A stretch of 14,729 bases of DNA from Terrimesophilobacter sp036565765 (GCF_036565765.1 NZ_DATCXP010000209.1), one strand, 5' to 3'; positions 6,444 to 13,643 are shown, numbered from the stretch's first letter. Numbers and translations: made by a program. Notes: a model not told the origin generated them from the sequence alone.

Positions 6444-7394
6444 TCAGACGAGCGAGTCTGCCTGCTCAGCGGTGATGGCGAGGTCCGCATCCACAACCTT
6501 GTCGAGTCTGGCCGTCTGGGCGAGGATGATGCCGGCCAGAACGACAGCCGCGCCCGCGATCTGAACGAGGTTCAGCCCCTCGCCGAGCCAGAGCCATGCG
6601 ACGACGAAGGCGAAGATGACCTCGGCGGAGGCGACGATCCCCGCCGCCGTCGCCGTGAGGTGCTTGAGGGCGAACAGCGAGAGCAGGAACGGCAGGAACG
6701 ACCCGAGGAGCACGTTCCACAGCAAGGGGACGAAGAACGGGACCTGCACGGCGGCCAGATTGCCGCTGAGCGAGACGGTCTCACCGAAGATCGCGGGGTC
6801 GATCTGCCACCATCCGCTGAACAGAAGCCAGAACACGGTCGACGTGCTCATGGTCCAGAACGCGACGGCCATCGGCGAGGTCTTGCCGACCTCCCGCTCG
6901 CCGAGGAGGAAGTAGATCGCGAGGCAGACCGCGGCGCTGAACGCCATGATCACCCCGATGGGGCGCAGCTCGCTCGCCCAGATCTGGGCGACGACGGCGA
7001 GGCCGACGAGTACGAACGCGATCGCGAGCCACAACCGGGCACGCACCTTCTCCCGGAGGAAGAAGAACGCGACGATCGCGACCATGAGCACGGCGGTGTA
7101 CTCGATGAGCAGGGTGATGCCGATCGGAAGGAGGCTGATGGCCACCGCATAGGTGTATTGCAGCAGCGCGACTCCGGTGACTCCGAGGAGCGAAAGAAGG
7201 GCCAGCTGCCGCCCGGTGACCCTGAAGGCGGAGCGGTTCGCGACGAGGAGCACCCCTCCGGCGATCAGCGCGGTGCCGGCGACGCGGAACAGGGTCAGCT
7301 GAGCAGGATCGAGCCCGGCCGCGATGATGACCTTGGTCACGCTTCCGTTCGTGCCGAAGAGCAGCGCTGCGCACAGCGCGTAGACGTAGCCCAC
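6444..7394 (-). CDS. EamA/DMT-family transporter
   Basis: The 316-residue integral membrane protein has ten hydrophobic segments arranged as two five-helix EamA repeats, as in the drug/metabolite transporter superfamily. The first helix contains ALLFGTNGSVTKVII; the first repeat ends with EYTAVLMVAIVAFFFLREKV and the second with ASAEVIFAFVVAWLWLGEGLNLVQIAGAAVVLAGIILAQ, the family's typical helix 9-10 region. Such proteins export metabolites or amino acids; the substrate is unknown. The GTG start at 7394 lies three bases after the mgrA-like stop (TGA 7400-7398), so the two are co-transcribed and probably translationally coupled. Pairing with a carbonyl reductase could mean export of its product, but this is speculation. 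Confidence 0.92.
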   Translation of the reverse strand: MGYVYALCAALLFGTNGSVTKVIIAAGLDPAQLTLFRVAGTALIAGGVLLVANRSAFRVTGRQLALLSLLGVTGVALLQYTYAVAISLLPIGITLLIEYTAVLMVAIVAFFFLREKVRARLWLAIAFVLVGLAVVAQIWASELRPIGVIMAFSAAVCLAIYFLLGEREVGKTSPMAVAFWTMSTSTVFWLLFSGWWQIDPAIFGETVSLSGNLAAVQVPFFVPLLWNVLLGSFLPFLLSLFALKHLTATAAGIVASAEVIFAFVVAWLWLGEGLNLVQIAGAAVVLAGIILAQTARLDKVVDADLAITAEQADSLV

Positions 7395-7397
7395 CGG

Positions 7398-8402
7398 TCA
7401 GCGCAGGCCGGTGCCGTGCACCGCGTAGGGCTCGATCGCGGCGATCTCCGCATCCGTCAGTGTCGGGGCGCCCGCCGCTGCGAGGTTGTCCTCGAGCTGG
7501 GAGACGCTGCTCGCGCCGATGAGCGCCGAGGTCACCTGCGGCTGCCGCAGAACCCAGCTGAGGGCGAGCTGGGCGAGGCTCTGCCCGCGGTTCTTCGCGA
7601 TCTCATTGAGCCCTCGTGCACGCTCGAGGTAGGTCTCATCGATGTTCTTCTCGGTCATCCAGCGGCCCTCGGCCGCGCGCGAGTCCGCGGGAATGCCACC
7701 CAGGTAGCGGTTCGTCGCGAGCCCCTGGGCGAGCGGGGAGAACACGATGCAGCCGATGCCGAGCTCGCCGATCGTCTCGAACAACCCGTTCTCGGGAGTG
7801 CGGTCGAACAGGTTGTATCGAGGCTGGTGGATGAGCAGGCGGACACCCTCGGCGGCGAGCGCGGCATGAGCGGCCCTGGTCTGCTCCGGGTTGTAGTTGG
7901 AGATCCCCGCATACAGCGCCTTGCCCTGCTTCACGGCGCTCGCGAGGGCGCCCATGGTCTCCTCGATCGGGGTGTCAGGGTCGGGCCGGTGCGAGTAGAA
8001 AATGTCGACGTAGTCGAGTCCCATGCGTTCGAGGCTCGCATCGAGCGAGGACAGCAGGTACTTGCGCGATCCCCACTCGCCGTAGGGGCCATCCCACATG
8101 TCGTAGCCGGCCTTGGTCGAGATCACGAGCTCGTCGCGGTACGGCCGGAAGTCCTCCGCCATGATCCTTCCGAAGTTGCTCTCGGCCGCACCACCCGGAG
8201 GCCCGTAGTTGTTCGCCAGGTCGAAGTGCGTCACGCCGAGGTCGAAGGCGCGGCGCAGGATGGCGCGCTGGGTGTCGAGCGGCCGGTCGGTTCCGAAGTT
8301 GTTCCAGAGCCCGAGGGACACGCGAGGGAGCTTCAACCCGCTCCTTCCGGTGCGCACGTAGGGTGCATGCTCGTAGCGGTCGGATGCGGCGGTGTAGCTC
8401 AT
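7398..8402 (-). CDS. mgrA: L-glyceraldehyde 3-phosphate reductase-type aldo/keto reductase
   Basis: The 334-residue protein closely resembles E. coli YghZ/Gpr (AKR14, related to potassium-channel beta subunits), which reduces L-glyceraldehyde 3-phosphate and methylglyoxal with NADPH. Shared motifs include GRSGLKLPRVSLGLWNNFG, THFDLANNYGPPGGAAE, STKAGYDMWDGPYG, YVDIFYSHRPDPDTP and ALIGASSVSQLEDN. The tetrad is D61, Y66, K97 and H138. Length agrees with the family (about 330-346). Its ATG at 8402 follows TAGGCT-N6, predicting a leaderless mRNA. The promoter is divergent from that of msrA and is separated from it by a palindrome-rich 96-base region, so both may respond to the same signal. Confidence 0.93.
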   Translation of the reverse strand: MSYTAASDRYEHAPYVRTGRSGLKLPRVSLGLWNNFGTDRPLDTQRAILRRAFDLGVTHFDLANNYGPPGGAAESNFGRIMAEDFRPYRDELVISTKAGYDMWDGPYGEWGSRKYLLSSLDASLERMGLDYVDIFYSHRPDPDTPIEETMGALASAVKQGKALYAGISNYNPEQTRAAHAALAAEGVRLLIHQPRYNLFDRTPENGLFETIGELGIGCIVFSPLAQGLATNRYLGGIPADSRAAEGRWMTEKNIDETYLERARGLNEIAKNRGQSLAQLALSWVLRQPQVTSALIGASSVSQLEDNLAAAGAPTLTDAEIAAIEPYAVHGTGLR

Positions 8403-8408
8403 GGGGCT

Positions 8409-8414
8409 AGCCTA
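8409..8414 (-). promoter_or_regulatory. -10 element of mgrA (leaderless)
   Basis: TAGGCT on the minus strand lies six bases before the ATG at 8402; it is the same hexamer and spacing as for clpS. Confidence 0.55.
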
Positions 8415-8419
8415 CGACT

Positions 8420-8473
8420 GGAATGTTCCGGTCCCGATCGGGGTTGTTCCGGGTACGGGCGCGGCCCGTGCCC
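8420..8473. promoter_or_regulatory. Cluster of palindromes between mgrA and msrA (operator candidate)
   Basis: Three perfect palindromes are packed here: GGAATGTTCC (8420-8429), CCCGATCGGG (8433-8442), and a 10-bp stem (8451-8460 with 8464-8473, one G-T pair) around a GCG loop. GTTCCGG also occurs twice as a direct repeat 21 bases apart (8425 and 8446). If msrA is leaderless, the largest palindrome is not transcribed into its mRNA and overlaps the -35 region, so it would act as DNA, for example as a repressor site. Confidence 0.5.
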
Positions 8474-8486
8474 AGTGACACGAAAG

Positions 8487-8492
8487 TAGGGT
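8487..8492 (+). promoter_or_regulatory. -10 element of msrA (leaderless)
   Basis: TAGGGT lies exactly six bases before the msrA ATG at 8499. The -35 region (about 8464-8470) falls inside the 23-base palindrome. Confidence 0.5.
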
Positions 8493-8498
8493 TGTTCC

Positions 8499-9026
8499 AT
8501 GGAGACCTTCGTTCTCTCAGGTGGTTGTTTCTGGTGTCTCGACGCCGTGTACCGCACATTGCGCGGCGTGAGCGATGTGGTGTCCGGCTACACCGGCGGC
8601 ACCACCGCGAACCCGAGCTATGAGGCAGTGTGCACGGGTGCGACCGGCCATGCCGAGACGGTGGCCGTCACCTTCGACCCCGAGGTGATCCCCGCCGACA
8701 TCATCCTCGATGTGTTCTTCAGCCTGCACGACCCCCGCCAGCTCAACCGCCAGGGCAACGACATCGGAACGCAGTACCGCTCCGCGATGTACTACAAGGA
8801 CGATGCGCAGAAGGCTCTGTTCGAGACGGCGATGGCACGCGCATCCGAGTACTGGGACGGCGGACTCGTGACGCAGCTCGAGCCGCTCGGCGAGTTCTAC
8901 CGCGCCGAGGAGTACCACCAGGACTTCTTCGCGAAGAATCCAGGGCAGGGCTACTGCATGGCGGTCGCGCTGCCGAAGGTGAATAAGATCCGCAAGGGCT
9001 TCGCGGAGTACGTGCTGGCCTCCTGA
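8499..9026 (+). CDS. msrA: Peptide-methionine (S)-S-oxide reductase MsrA
   Basis: MsrA reduces the S-epimer of methionine sulfoxide, free or in proteins, using thioredoxin. The 175-residue protein has the active-site motif GCFWC at 9-13 (nucleophile C10), followed by DAVYRTLRGV and VVSGYTGG, the GHAETVAVTFDP segment (50-61), and DPRQLNRQGNDIGTQYRS (78-95), all diagnostic. The C-terminal AEEYHQDFFAKNPGQGYC places C153 as the resolving Cys. Length matches cytoplasmic bacterial MsrA. No MsrB is fused or adjacent. The start is fixed by the conserved first strand and by TAGGGT-N6-ATG. Confidence 0.97.
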   Translation: METFVLSGGCFWCLDAVYRTLRGVSDVVSGYTGGTTANPSYEAVCTGATGHAETVAVTFDPEVIPADIILDVFFSLHDPRQLNRQGNDIGTQYRSAMYYKDDAQKALFETAMARASEYWDGGLVTQLEPLGEFYRAEEYHQDFFAKNPGQGYCMAVALPKVNKIRKGFAEYVLAS

Positions 9027-9116
9027 GGCCGGCGGCACCTTCTCCTCCACCGGCGGCGGGCGCGGCCGTTATCCCCGGTTTCGTCCTGCGGCGCCACGGT
9101 TCGCGTCACGGGCGCG

Positions 9117-9122
9117 CACACT
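9117..9122 (+). promoter_or_regulatory. Possible -10 element of the SSB-like gene
   Basis: CACACT ends six bases before the ATG at 9129. It departs from TAnnnT at its first base, so this is a weak assignment supported mainly by the shared spacing and by the lack of a Shine-Dalgarno. Confidence 0.3.
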
Positions 9123-9128
9123 GTCGGC

Positions 9129-9605
9129 ATGACTGACACCTTGACACTCACTGGCCTCGTTGCCACAACGCCCCGCCACCTCATCACGGCGGAAGGGCTT
9201 CCGATCACGAGCTTCCGGCTCGCATCCAACCAGCGTCGCTTCGACCGCCCCACCGGCACATGGGTCGACGCCGGGACGAACTGGTACACGGTGTCCGCAT
9301 TCCGCGGTCTCGCCGTCAACGTCGTCGGCTCGATCCAGAAGGGCGACCGCGTTGTCGTGGTCGGACGACTGCACGTCAGGGACTGGGAGAGCGGTGAGAA
9401 GAGGGGAAGGAGCGTCGAGCTCGACGCGACCGCCATCGGCCACGACCTCAGCTGGGGGAAGTCATCGTTCACCCGCAGCATCCAGTCCGCCGCCGTCGAG
9501 GAGGCGAGCTTCGGGGCTGCCTCCGGCGACGAGGCGGAGGATGAGGCGCCCACCGATGCCGAGACCGTCGGGGCGGAGTTCGAGGAACTCCCTGTTCCGT
9601 TCTAG
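9129..9605 (+). CDS. Single-stranded DNA-binding protein (SSB paralogue)
   Basis: The 158-residue protein has one OB-fold domain at about 1-112: TLTGLVATTPRHL, ITSFRLASNQRRFDRPTGTWVDAGTNWYTVSAFRGLAVNVVGSIQKGDRVVVVGRLHVRDWESGEKRGRSVELDATAIGHDL. It matches bacterial SSB in the N-x-W-Y-T-V strand and the KGDRVVVVGRL strand. A linker rich in Ala, Glu and Asp follows, ending in ELPVPF, which resembles the acidic C-terminal tip of SSB that recruits partner proteins. The gene is not near rpsF or rplI, so it is probably an accessory SSB rather than the replicative one; actinobacterial SsbB proteins act in chromosome segregation or recombination, but which role applies here is unknown. Confidence 0.88.
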   Translation: MTDTLTLTGLVATTPRHLITAEGLPITSFRLASNQRRFDRPTGTWVDAGTNWYTVSAFRGLAVNVVGSIQKGDRVVVVGRLHVRDWESGEKRGRSVELDATAIGHDLSWGKSSFTRSIQSAAVEEASFGAASGDEAEDEAPTDAETVGAEFEELPVPF

Positions 9606-9610
9606 CTGCG

Positions 9611-9641
9611 ACCCTGTGCCGACGGAGAACCCTGTGCCGAC
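9611..9641. repeat. Short direct repeat (13 bp, two copies)
   Basis: ACCCTGTGCCGAC occurs at 9611-9623 and 9629-9641, with an 18-base period, followed by a shorter GCCGAC at 9652. It lies just after the SSB-like gene and upstream of the lipoprotein -10 element; it could be a regulator site or replication slippage. Confidence 0.6.
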
Positions 9642-9658
9642 ATCACCCGGCGCCGACA

Positions 9659-9664
9659 TAGACT
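9659..9664 (+). promoter_or_regulatory. -10 element of the lipoprotein gene
   Basis: TAGACT, identical to the orn and ettA elements. Transcription would start near 9671, giving a leader of roughly 34 bases that includes the Shine-Dalgarno GGAAGGA (9693-9699). Confidence 0.45.
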
Positions 9665-9704
9665 CGTCACGAGCCGCTGGGAGGCGGCGTTGGGAAGGAC
9701 GAGG

Positions 9705-10184
9705 ATGGGCAGGCCGAGGTTTGCGGGATCGCTGGTCGCGATCGCCATCGTCGGCGTCGCTCTGGCCGGATGTGCCCCTGGACAGCAAGCTCCCATGCCG
9801 GTTCCGGAGCCGTCGACGAGCAGCAGCGCGAGCGCGAGCCCCGTGGCCACCGAGGTTCCGAAGATGCTGCCGGGCGGCACCGCCCTCGCGAATCGCGACT
9901 TTTTCGACTACGTGAATAACAGGCTGTTCGCCTCCACAGCGAAGCCCGGCGGCAAGGCCATCATCGACAACCTCGTGAGGTCAGGATTCGACAAGGCGGC
10001 CATGCAGATCACACCGGACAAGACGAGTGTTCTGAGGCTCGACGCCGACTCCATCGTGTTCTCGGTACGGATCGGCACGGACTGCCTGATCGGCCAGATC
10101 AGCGGGCACGGCTATCACAGCACGGTAGGACCCGTGCTGAGCGACGGCGTCTGCCTCGCGGGCAAGACCCAGTCGATCGAATAG
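9705..10184 (+). CDS. Secreted lipoprotein (DUF6993-like)
   Basis: The 159-residue precursor has a type II signal peptide: MGRPRFAGSL, a hydrophobic core VAIAIVGVALAG and the lipobox LAGC with C23. A Pro/Ser/Ala-rich linker (about 25-57) precedes a domain containing RDFFDYVNNRLFA, IIDNLVRSGFDKAAMQITPDKTSVLRLDADSIVFSVRIGTDCLIGQI and VLSDGVCLAGKTQSIE; the last two segments carry one Cys each, a likely disulfide in the extracellular domain. This arrangement fits small actinobacterial lipoproteins grouped as DUF6993, function unknown; the family number is from memory. ATG 9705 is preferred over TTG 9690 because GGAAGGA lies five bases before it. Confidence 0.85.
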   Translation: MGRPRFAGSLVAIAIVGVALAGCAPGQQAPMPVPEPSTSSSASASPVATEVPKMLPGGTALANRDFFDYVNNRLFASTAKPGGKAIIDNLVRSGFDKAAMQITPDKTSVLRLDADSIVFSVRIGTDCLIGQISGHGYHSTVGPVLSDGVCLAGKTQSIE

Positions 10185-10300
10185 CGCGCTGCAGCATTGA
10201 GCGGGGCGACTTCCAGCTGACGGCGATGCCGTGCCGGAGCACCAAACGCTGTGACCCATCCGCAGCTATCGCGGTGGAGTTCGGCCACGCCGGCCTTTCG

Positions 10301-10306
10301 TAGACT
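10301..10306 (+). promoter_or_regulatory. -10 element of ettA (leaderless)
   Basis: TAGACT, then seven bases, then the ATG of ettA; no Shine-Dalgarno is present, in agreement with a leaderless mRNA. Confidence 0.55.
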
Positions 10307-10313
10307 AGTCAGC

Positions 10314-11996
10314 ATGGCCGAATACATTTACTCGATGGTCCGCGCCCGCAAGGCGGTTGGCGACAAGCTGATTCTGGACGACGTGACCATGTCGTTCCTG
10401 CCGGGGGCGAAGATCGGAATGGTCGGCCCGAACGGTGCCGGCAAGTCGACGATCCTCAAGATCATGGCGGGACTCGACACCCCGAGCAACGGCGAGGCGA
10501 GGCTGAGCCCCGGCTTCACGGTCGGCATCCTGATGCAGGAGCCGGAACTCGACGAGAGCAAGACCGTCCTCGAGAATGTTCAGGAGGGCGTCGGCGAGAT
10601 CAAGGCGAAGGTCGACCGCTTCAACGAGATCTCGGCGGCGATGGCGGATCCGGATGCCGACTTCGACACCCTGCTCACCGAGATGGGCGTGCTGCAGGAG
10701 GCGATCGACGCCGCCGATGCCTGGGATCTCGACTCCCAGCTCGAGCAGGCCATGGACGCCCTGCGAACCCCTCCTGGCGACGAGGAGGTCTCCCACCTCT
10801 CCGGCGGTGAGAAGCGTCGGGTCGCCCTGACGAAGCTCCTGCTGCAGAAGCCGGACCTCCTCCTGCTCGACGAACCCACCAACCACCTCGACGCCGAGAG
10901 TGTCCAGTGGCTGGAGCAGCATCTCGCGAAGTACTCGGGCGCCGTCATCGCCGTCACCCACGATCGGTACTTCCTCGACCACGTCGCCGAGTGGATCGCC
11001 GAGGTCGACCGCGGCCACCTCTACCCCTATGAGGGCAACTACTCGACCTACCTCGAGAAGAAGCAGGACCGCCTGCAGGTTCAGGGCAAGAAGGACCAGA
11101 AGATGGCCAAGCGTCTTGCGAGCGAACTCGAGTGGGTGCGCAGCAACGCGAAGGGCCGTCAGGTCAAGTCGAAGGCCCGTCTCGCCCGCTACGAGGAGAT
11201 GGTCACGGAGGCGGAGAAGACCAGGAAGCTCGACTTCGAGGAGATCGTGATCCCGGTCGGCCCACGCCTCGGTGCCCAGGTGCTCGACGCGAAGAAGATC
11301 GTCAAGGGGTTCGACGGGCGGGTTCTCATCGACAACCTGAGCTTCACGCTCCCGAGGAACGGCATCGTCGGCATCATCGGCCCGAACGGTGTCGGGAAGA
11401 CGACCCTGTTCAAGACCGTCGTCGGCCTGGAGCCGCTGGATGACGGAGAACTGAAGATCGGCGAGACGGTGCAGCTGTCCTACGTCGATCAGAGCCGCGG
11501 TGGCATCGACCCGAACAAGACGCTCTGGGAGGTCGTCTCCGACGGGCACGACTACATCACCGTTGGCAAGACCGAGATCCCGTCGCGCGCCTACGTGAGC
11601 CAGTTCGGATTCAAGGGCCCTGACCAGCAGAAGAAGGCCGGAGTGCTCTCCGGTGGTGAGCGCAACCGCCTGAACCTCGCCCTCACGCTCAAGCAGGGAG
11701 GAAACCTGCTGCTGCTCGACGAGCCGACCAACGACCTCGACATCGAGACCCTGAGTAGCCTCGAGAACGCGCTGCTCGAGTTCCCCGGCTGTGCCGTGGT
11801 GATCACCCACGACAGGTGGTTCCTCGACCGCACCGCGACGCATATTCTGGCCTGGGAAGGCACAGAGGAGAACCCGTCGTATTGGCACTGGTTCGAGGGC
11901 AACTTCGAAGCCTACGAGGAGAACAAGATCGAGCGGCTGGGCCCGGATGCCGCGAAGCCGCACCGCAGCACCTACCGCAAGCTCACTCGCGACTGA
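10314..11996 (+). CDS. ettA: Energy-dependent translational throttle protein EttA (ABC-F ATPase)
   Basis: EttA binds the ribosomal E site and gates entry into the elongation cycle according to ATP/ADP ratio. The 560-residue protein has two ABC domains without membrane segments: Walker A GPNGAGKS (38-45), signature LSGGE (162-166), Walker B LLLLDE (182-187), and in the second half GPNGVGKT (356-363), LSGGE (445-449), LLLLDE (465-470). The insertion of about 90-140 corresponds to the EttA arm, and the basic helical linker at about 240-310 (QDRLQVQGKKDQKMAKRLASELEWV) is the P-site-tRNA-interacting motif. MAEYIYSMVRARK is the family's usual start; an in-frame upstream GTG is rejected. Length is close to E. 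coli EttA (555). Confidence 0.97.
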   Translation: MAEYIYSMVRARKAVGDKLILDDVTMSFLPGAKIGMVGPNGAGKSTILKIMAGLDTPSNGEARLSPGFTVGILMQEPELDESKTVLENVQEGVGEIKAKVDRFNEISAAMADPDADFDTLLTEMGVLQEAIDAADAWDLDSQLEQAMDALRTPPGDEEVSHLSGGEKRRVALTKLLLQKPDLLLLDEPTNHLDAESVQWLEQHLAKYSGAVIAVTHDRYFLDHVAEWIAEVDRGHLYPYEGNYSTYLEKKQDRLQVQGKKDQKMAKRLASELEWVRSNAKGRQVKSKARLARYEEMVTEAEKTRKLDFEEIVIPVGPRLGAQVLDAKKIVKGFDGRVLIDNLSFTLPRNGIVGIIGPNGVGKTTLFKTVVGLEPLDDGELKIGETVQLSYVDQSRGGIDPNKTLWEVVSDGHDYITVGKTEIPSRAYVSQFGFKGPDQQKKAGVLSGGERNRLNLALTLKQGGNLLLLDEPTNDLDIETLSSLENALLEFPGCAVVITHDRWFLDRTATHILAWEGTEENPSYWHWFEGNFEAYEENKIERLGPDAAKPHRSTYRKLTRD

Positions 11997-12004
11997 CCCT
12001 CCTT

Positions 12005-12064
12005 CGCGAGACCGCGACTTCCGCGCAAAAGACGCCGTTTTGGAGCGGAAACTGCGGTCTCGCG
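12005..12064. repeat. Long imperfect palindrome after ettA
   Basis: The arms CGCGAGACCGC (12005-12015) and GCGGTCTCGCG (12054-12064) pair perfectly; after a three-base mismatch, TTCCGC pairs with GCGGAA (12019-12024 with 12045-12050), and CAAAA with TTTTG inside (12026-12030 with 12038-12042). Outside the arms CCTCC and GGAGG continue the symmetry. It occupies almost the whole ettA-thioesterase gap. It could end or attenuate transcription, or be a dispersed palindromic element; the downstream gene's Shine-Dalgarno lies 17 bases past it. Confidence 0.8.
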
Positions 12065-12093
12065 GAGGACGACCGACAACGAGAGGATTGACG

Positions 12094-12567
12094 GTGCGCG
12101 TTCACATTCCGATCCCACTGCGGTGGGGCGACCTCGACGCGTACAACCATGTCAACAACGTGACCATGATGCGCATCCTCGAGGAGTCGCGCATTCGGGC
12201 GTTCTGGACCCCGGAGGTCGGCGACGCGTTGCCGACCGCCGTGATCAAGGCTGCGGCCGGGTCGGACACGATCACGATGATCGCCGGGCACCTCATCGAA
12301 TACCTGGCGCCGGTCGAGTACCACCGGGATCCGCTCGACGTGCAGCTCTGGATCGGGCGGTTCGGTGGGGCGAGTGCCGATGTCTGCTACGAGGTCTACT
12401 CCGAGGGCGAACTGGTCGTGCGCGCCGAGAGCACCATGGTGTTCATCGATGCCGCGACGGGGCGTCCGCGCCGGATCTCGGTCGAGGAGCGCGCAGCCTG
12501 GGAGCCCTATTCGGGACCTCCCATCGTCTTCAAGCGCGACGCGACGCTCGCCGCGAAGGGTCAGTAG
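12094..12567 (+). CDS. Acyl-CoA thioesterase (4HBT hotdog family)
   Basis: The 157-residue protein is a single hotdog-fold domain that would hydrolyse acyl-CoA thioesters in the cytoplasm. The N-terminus IPLRWGDLDAYNHVNNVTMMRILEESRIRAFW contains the family signature (Asp13/Asp15, His19, VNN) and the long central helix; the later strands LIEYLAPVEYHRDPLDVQLWIGRFG and VRAESTMVFIDAATGRPRRIS complete the fold, as in YbgC/FcbC-like enzymes. Actinobacteria often carry this gene next to ettA. GTG 12094 is chosen because GAGAGGA lies six bases upstream; TTG 12088 is too close to it. The last seven bases overlap the convergent lipoprotein gene. Confidence 0.92.
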   Translation: MRVHIPIPLRWGDLDAYNHVNNVTMMRILEESRIRAFWTPEVGDALPTAVIKAAAGSDTITMIAGHLIEYLAPVEYHRDPLDVQLWIGRFGGASADVCYEVYSEGELVVRAESTMVFIDAATGRPRRISVEERAAWEPYSGPPIVFKRDATLAAKGQ

Positions 12568-13049
12568 CCTCTGTCGTTCGTCACCATCTCGGTGATCTTC
12601 GTCCCCGCGGGGTCGACGACCCACCAGATCCCGCCGAACCCCTGACCGGTGAGGTCTCCTGCGGAGGCGTCCCCGGCGTAGGTGTAGAGCGGCAGCCCGT
12701 TGATCGTGACCTGCTTCCCGCCGCCCACGGCGTCGATGGTCCCGACCGTGCCGGTGATCCCCGCCACTGTCGGGGTGGCCTTGGTGGTCTTCACGGCCGG
12801 CCACTGCGTCGCACAGCTACCCGTGCACGCGCTCTTTCCGGAGTTCGCCGTGTCCTGGTCGTACACATACACCGTCATCCCGGTTCCATCGACGATGATG
12901 TCGCCGACGCTGGTCGATGTGGTGCTGAGACTTCCGCCGGCGTCGGCGGAGCCGCCACCCCCCGGGGAGGGTGTGTTCGCTGCGCAGCCCGCGAGTACCA
13001 ACAGAGCCAGGCCTACGACGCCGATGGCCCCGGATACCGTCTTCTTCAC
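12561..13049 (-). CDS. Lipoprotein with YxYxxD secreted repeats (PF03640, COG4315 type)
   Basis: The 162-residue precursor has a signal peptide MKKTVSGAIGVVGLALLVLAGC with lipobox Cys22, a Gly/Ser/Thr linker, and two repeats of the family: VYVYDQD...CTGSCATQWP (about 57-84, with C75 and C79) and LYTYAGD...GIWWVVDP (about 118-147). Y61/Y63/D66 and Y122/Y124/D127 form the Yx(FWY)xxD motif. These proteins are extracytoplasmic and of unknown function; some are linked to redox or metal processes. GTG 13049 is preferred because of AGAAGG five bases upstream; GTG 13097 is possible and would be leaderless from the ECF-type promoter at 13103-13130. The end overlaps the thioesterase gene tail-to-tail. 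Confidence 0.88.
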   Translation of the reverse strand: MKKTVSGAIGVVGLALLVLAGCAANTPSPGGGGSADAGGSLSTTSTSVGDIIVDGTGMTVYVYDQDTANSGKSACTGSCATQWPAVKTTKATPTVAGITGTVGTIDAVGGGKQVTINGLPLYTYAGDASAGDLTGQGFGGIWWVVDPAGTKITEMVTNDRGY

Positions 13050-13102
13050 GTTTGCCTTCTTCCCGAGTGCGGGTGACGCGGAACGTGTCACCGTCACAGG
13101 GG

Positions 13103-13130
13103 AGAACGAAATGGATGGCAGATCGGTTCA
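13103..13130 (-). promoter_or_regulatory. ECF (SigL-type) promoter of the YxYxxD lipoprotein
   Basis: On the minus strand TGAACC (13130-13125), 16 bases, CGTTCT (13108-13103). It has the same -35, spacer length and CGT core as the two promoters beside the ECF sigma gene. Transcription should begin near 13096. Confidence 0.7.
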
Positions 13131-13172
13131 ACCAGATCTCCGCCGGATCTCCGCACGAGCCAGGCCGGGCTC

Positions 13173-13643
13173 TCAGCCGAACGATCCTGTCCAGACGGCC
13201 GCCGAGCCGGACTCCCCGATCAGGACGACCGTCACCACACTCCCGACGGCGGTGATGAGAACCGCGGCGTCGATCACGATGATCGCGCTCACGCGCAACC
13301 ACCGGGGACCCGATGGCGCGAGGAAATACCAGAGCCACAGGATGCTGGCCACGACGAACACCGCGATCACCCACGGCAGCAGGGTCGGACCGAGGGCCGT
13401 GTGCCTTTCGATCAGGGGTGTCGGGGCGACCCGCGCCTGCAGCCACTGGCCCGCCGCCGTAGTGAAGGGGACGGCGATGAGGGCGACGAGAGCCACGAGC
13501 GGGGTGACGAAGCCGAGACGCCTGCGCGCGGCGGGCCAGAACGCCGAGAGAAGCAGGCAGAGCGCGGCGAGAGGCACGATGATGACGACGAGGTGGACGA
13601 GCAGTACGTGAACGGGGAGTCCGTTGAACTGGTAGTCGATCAT
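13173..13643 (-). CDS. Four-helix membrane protein, DUF2231-like
   Basis: The 156-residue protein has four predicted transmembrane helices (about 12-34, 46-64, 88-108, 118-140). Three His residues stand at helix ends: H12 and H17 in GLPVHVLLVHLVV and H81 in IERHTALG. The VH-x-(8-10)-helix start and the H-x-A-L-G motif before helix 3 resemble DUF2231 membrane proteins, where such His residues have been suspected of binding heme; neither family nor cofactor is proven here. The ATG at 13643 overlaps the Rieske stop in an ATGA, so the two are translationally coupled. A membrane partner that passes electrons to or from the Rieske domain is a reasonable inference. Confidence 0.85.
   Translation of the reverse strand: MIDYQFNGLPVHVLLVHLVVIIVPLAALCLLLSAFWPAARRRLGFVTPLVALVALIAVPFTTAAGQWLQARVAPTPLIERHTALGPTLLPWVIAVFVVASILWLWYFLAPSGPRWLRVSAIIVIDAAVLITAVGSVVTVVLIGESGSAAVWTGSFG

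Noticed and set aside
6063..8489. An 808-codon open frame on the plus strand
   Set aside because: It is antisense to three well-supported minus-strand genes (small protein, EamA transporter, mgrA). Its product is a charged Arg/Glu/Asp-rich string without domains, as expected from GC-rich antisense frames.
10305..11963. A 552-codon minus-strand open frame
   Set aside because: It is fully antisense to ettA, whose identity is certain; composition is that of an antisense shadow.
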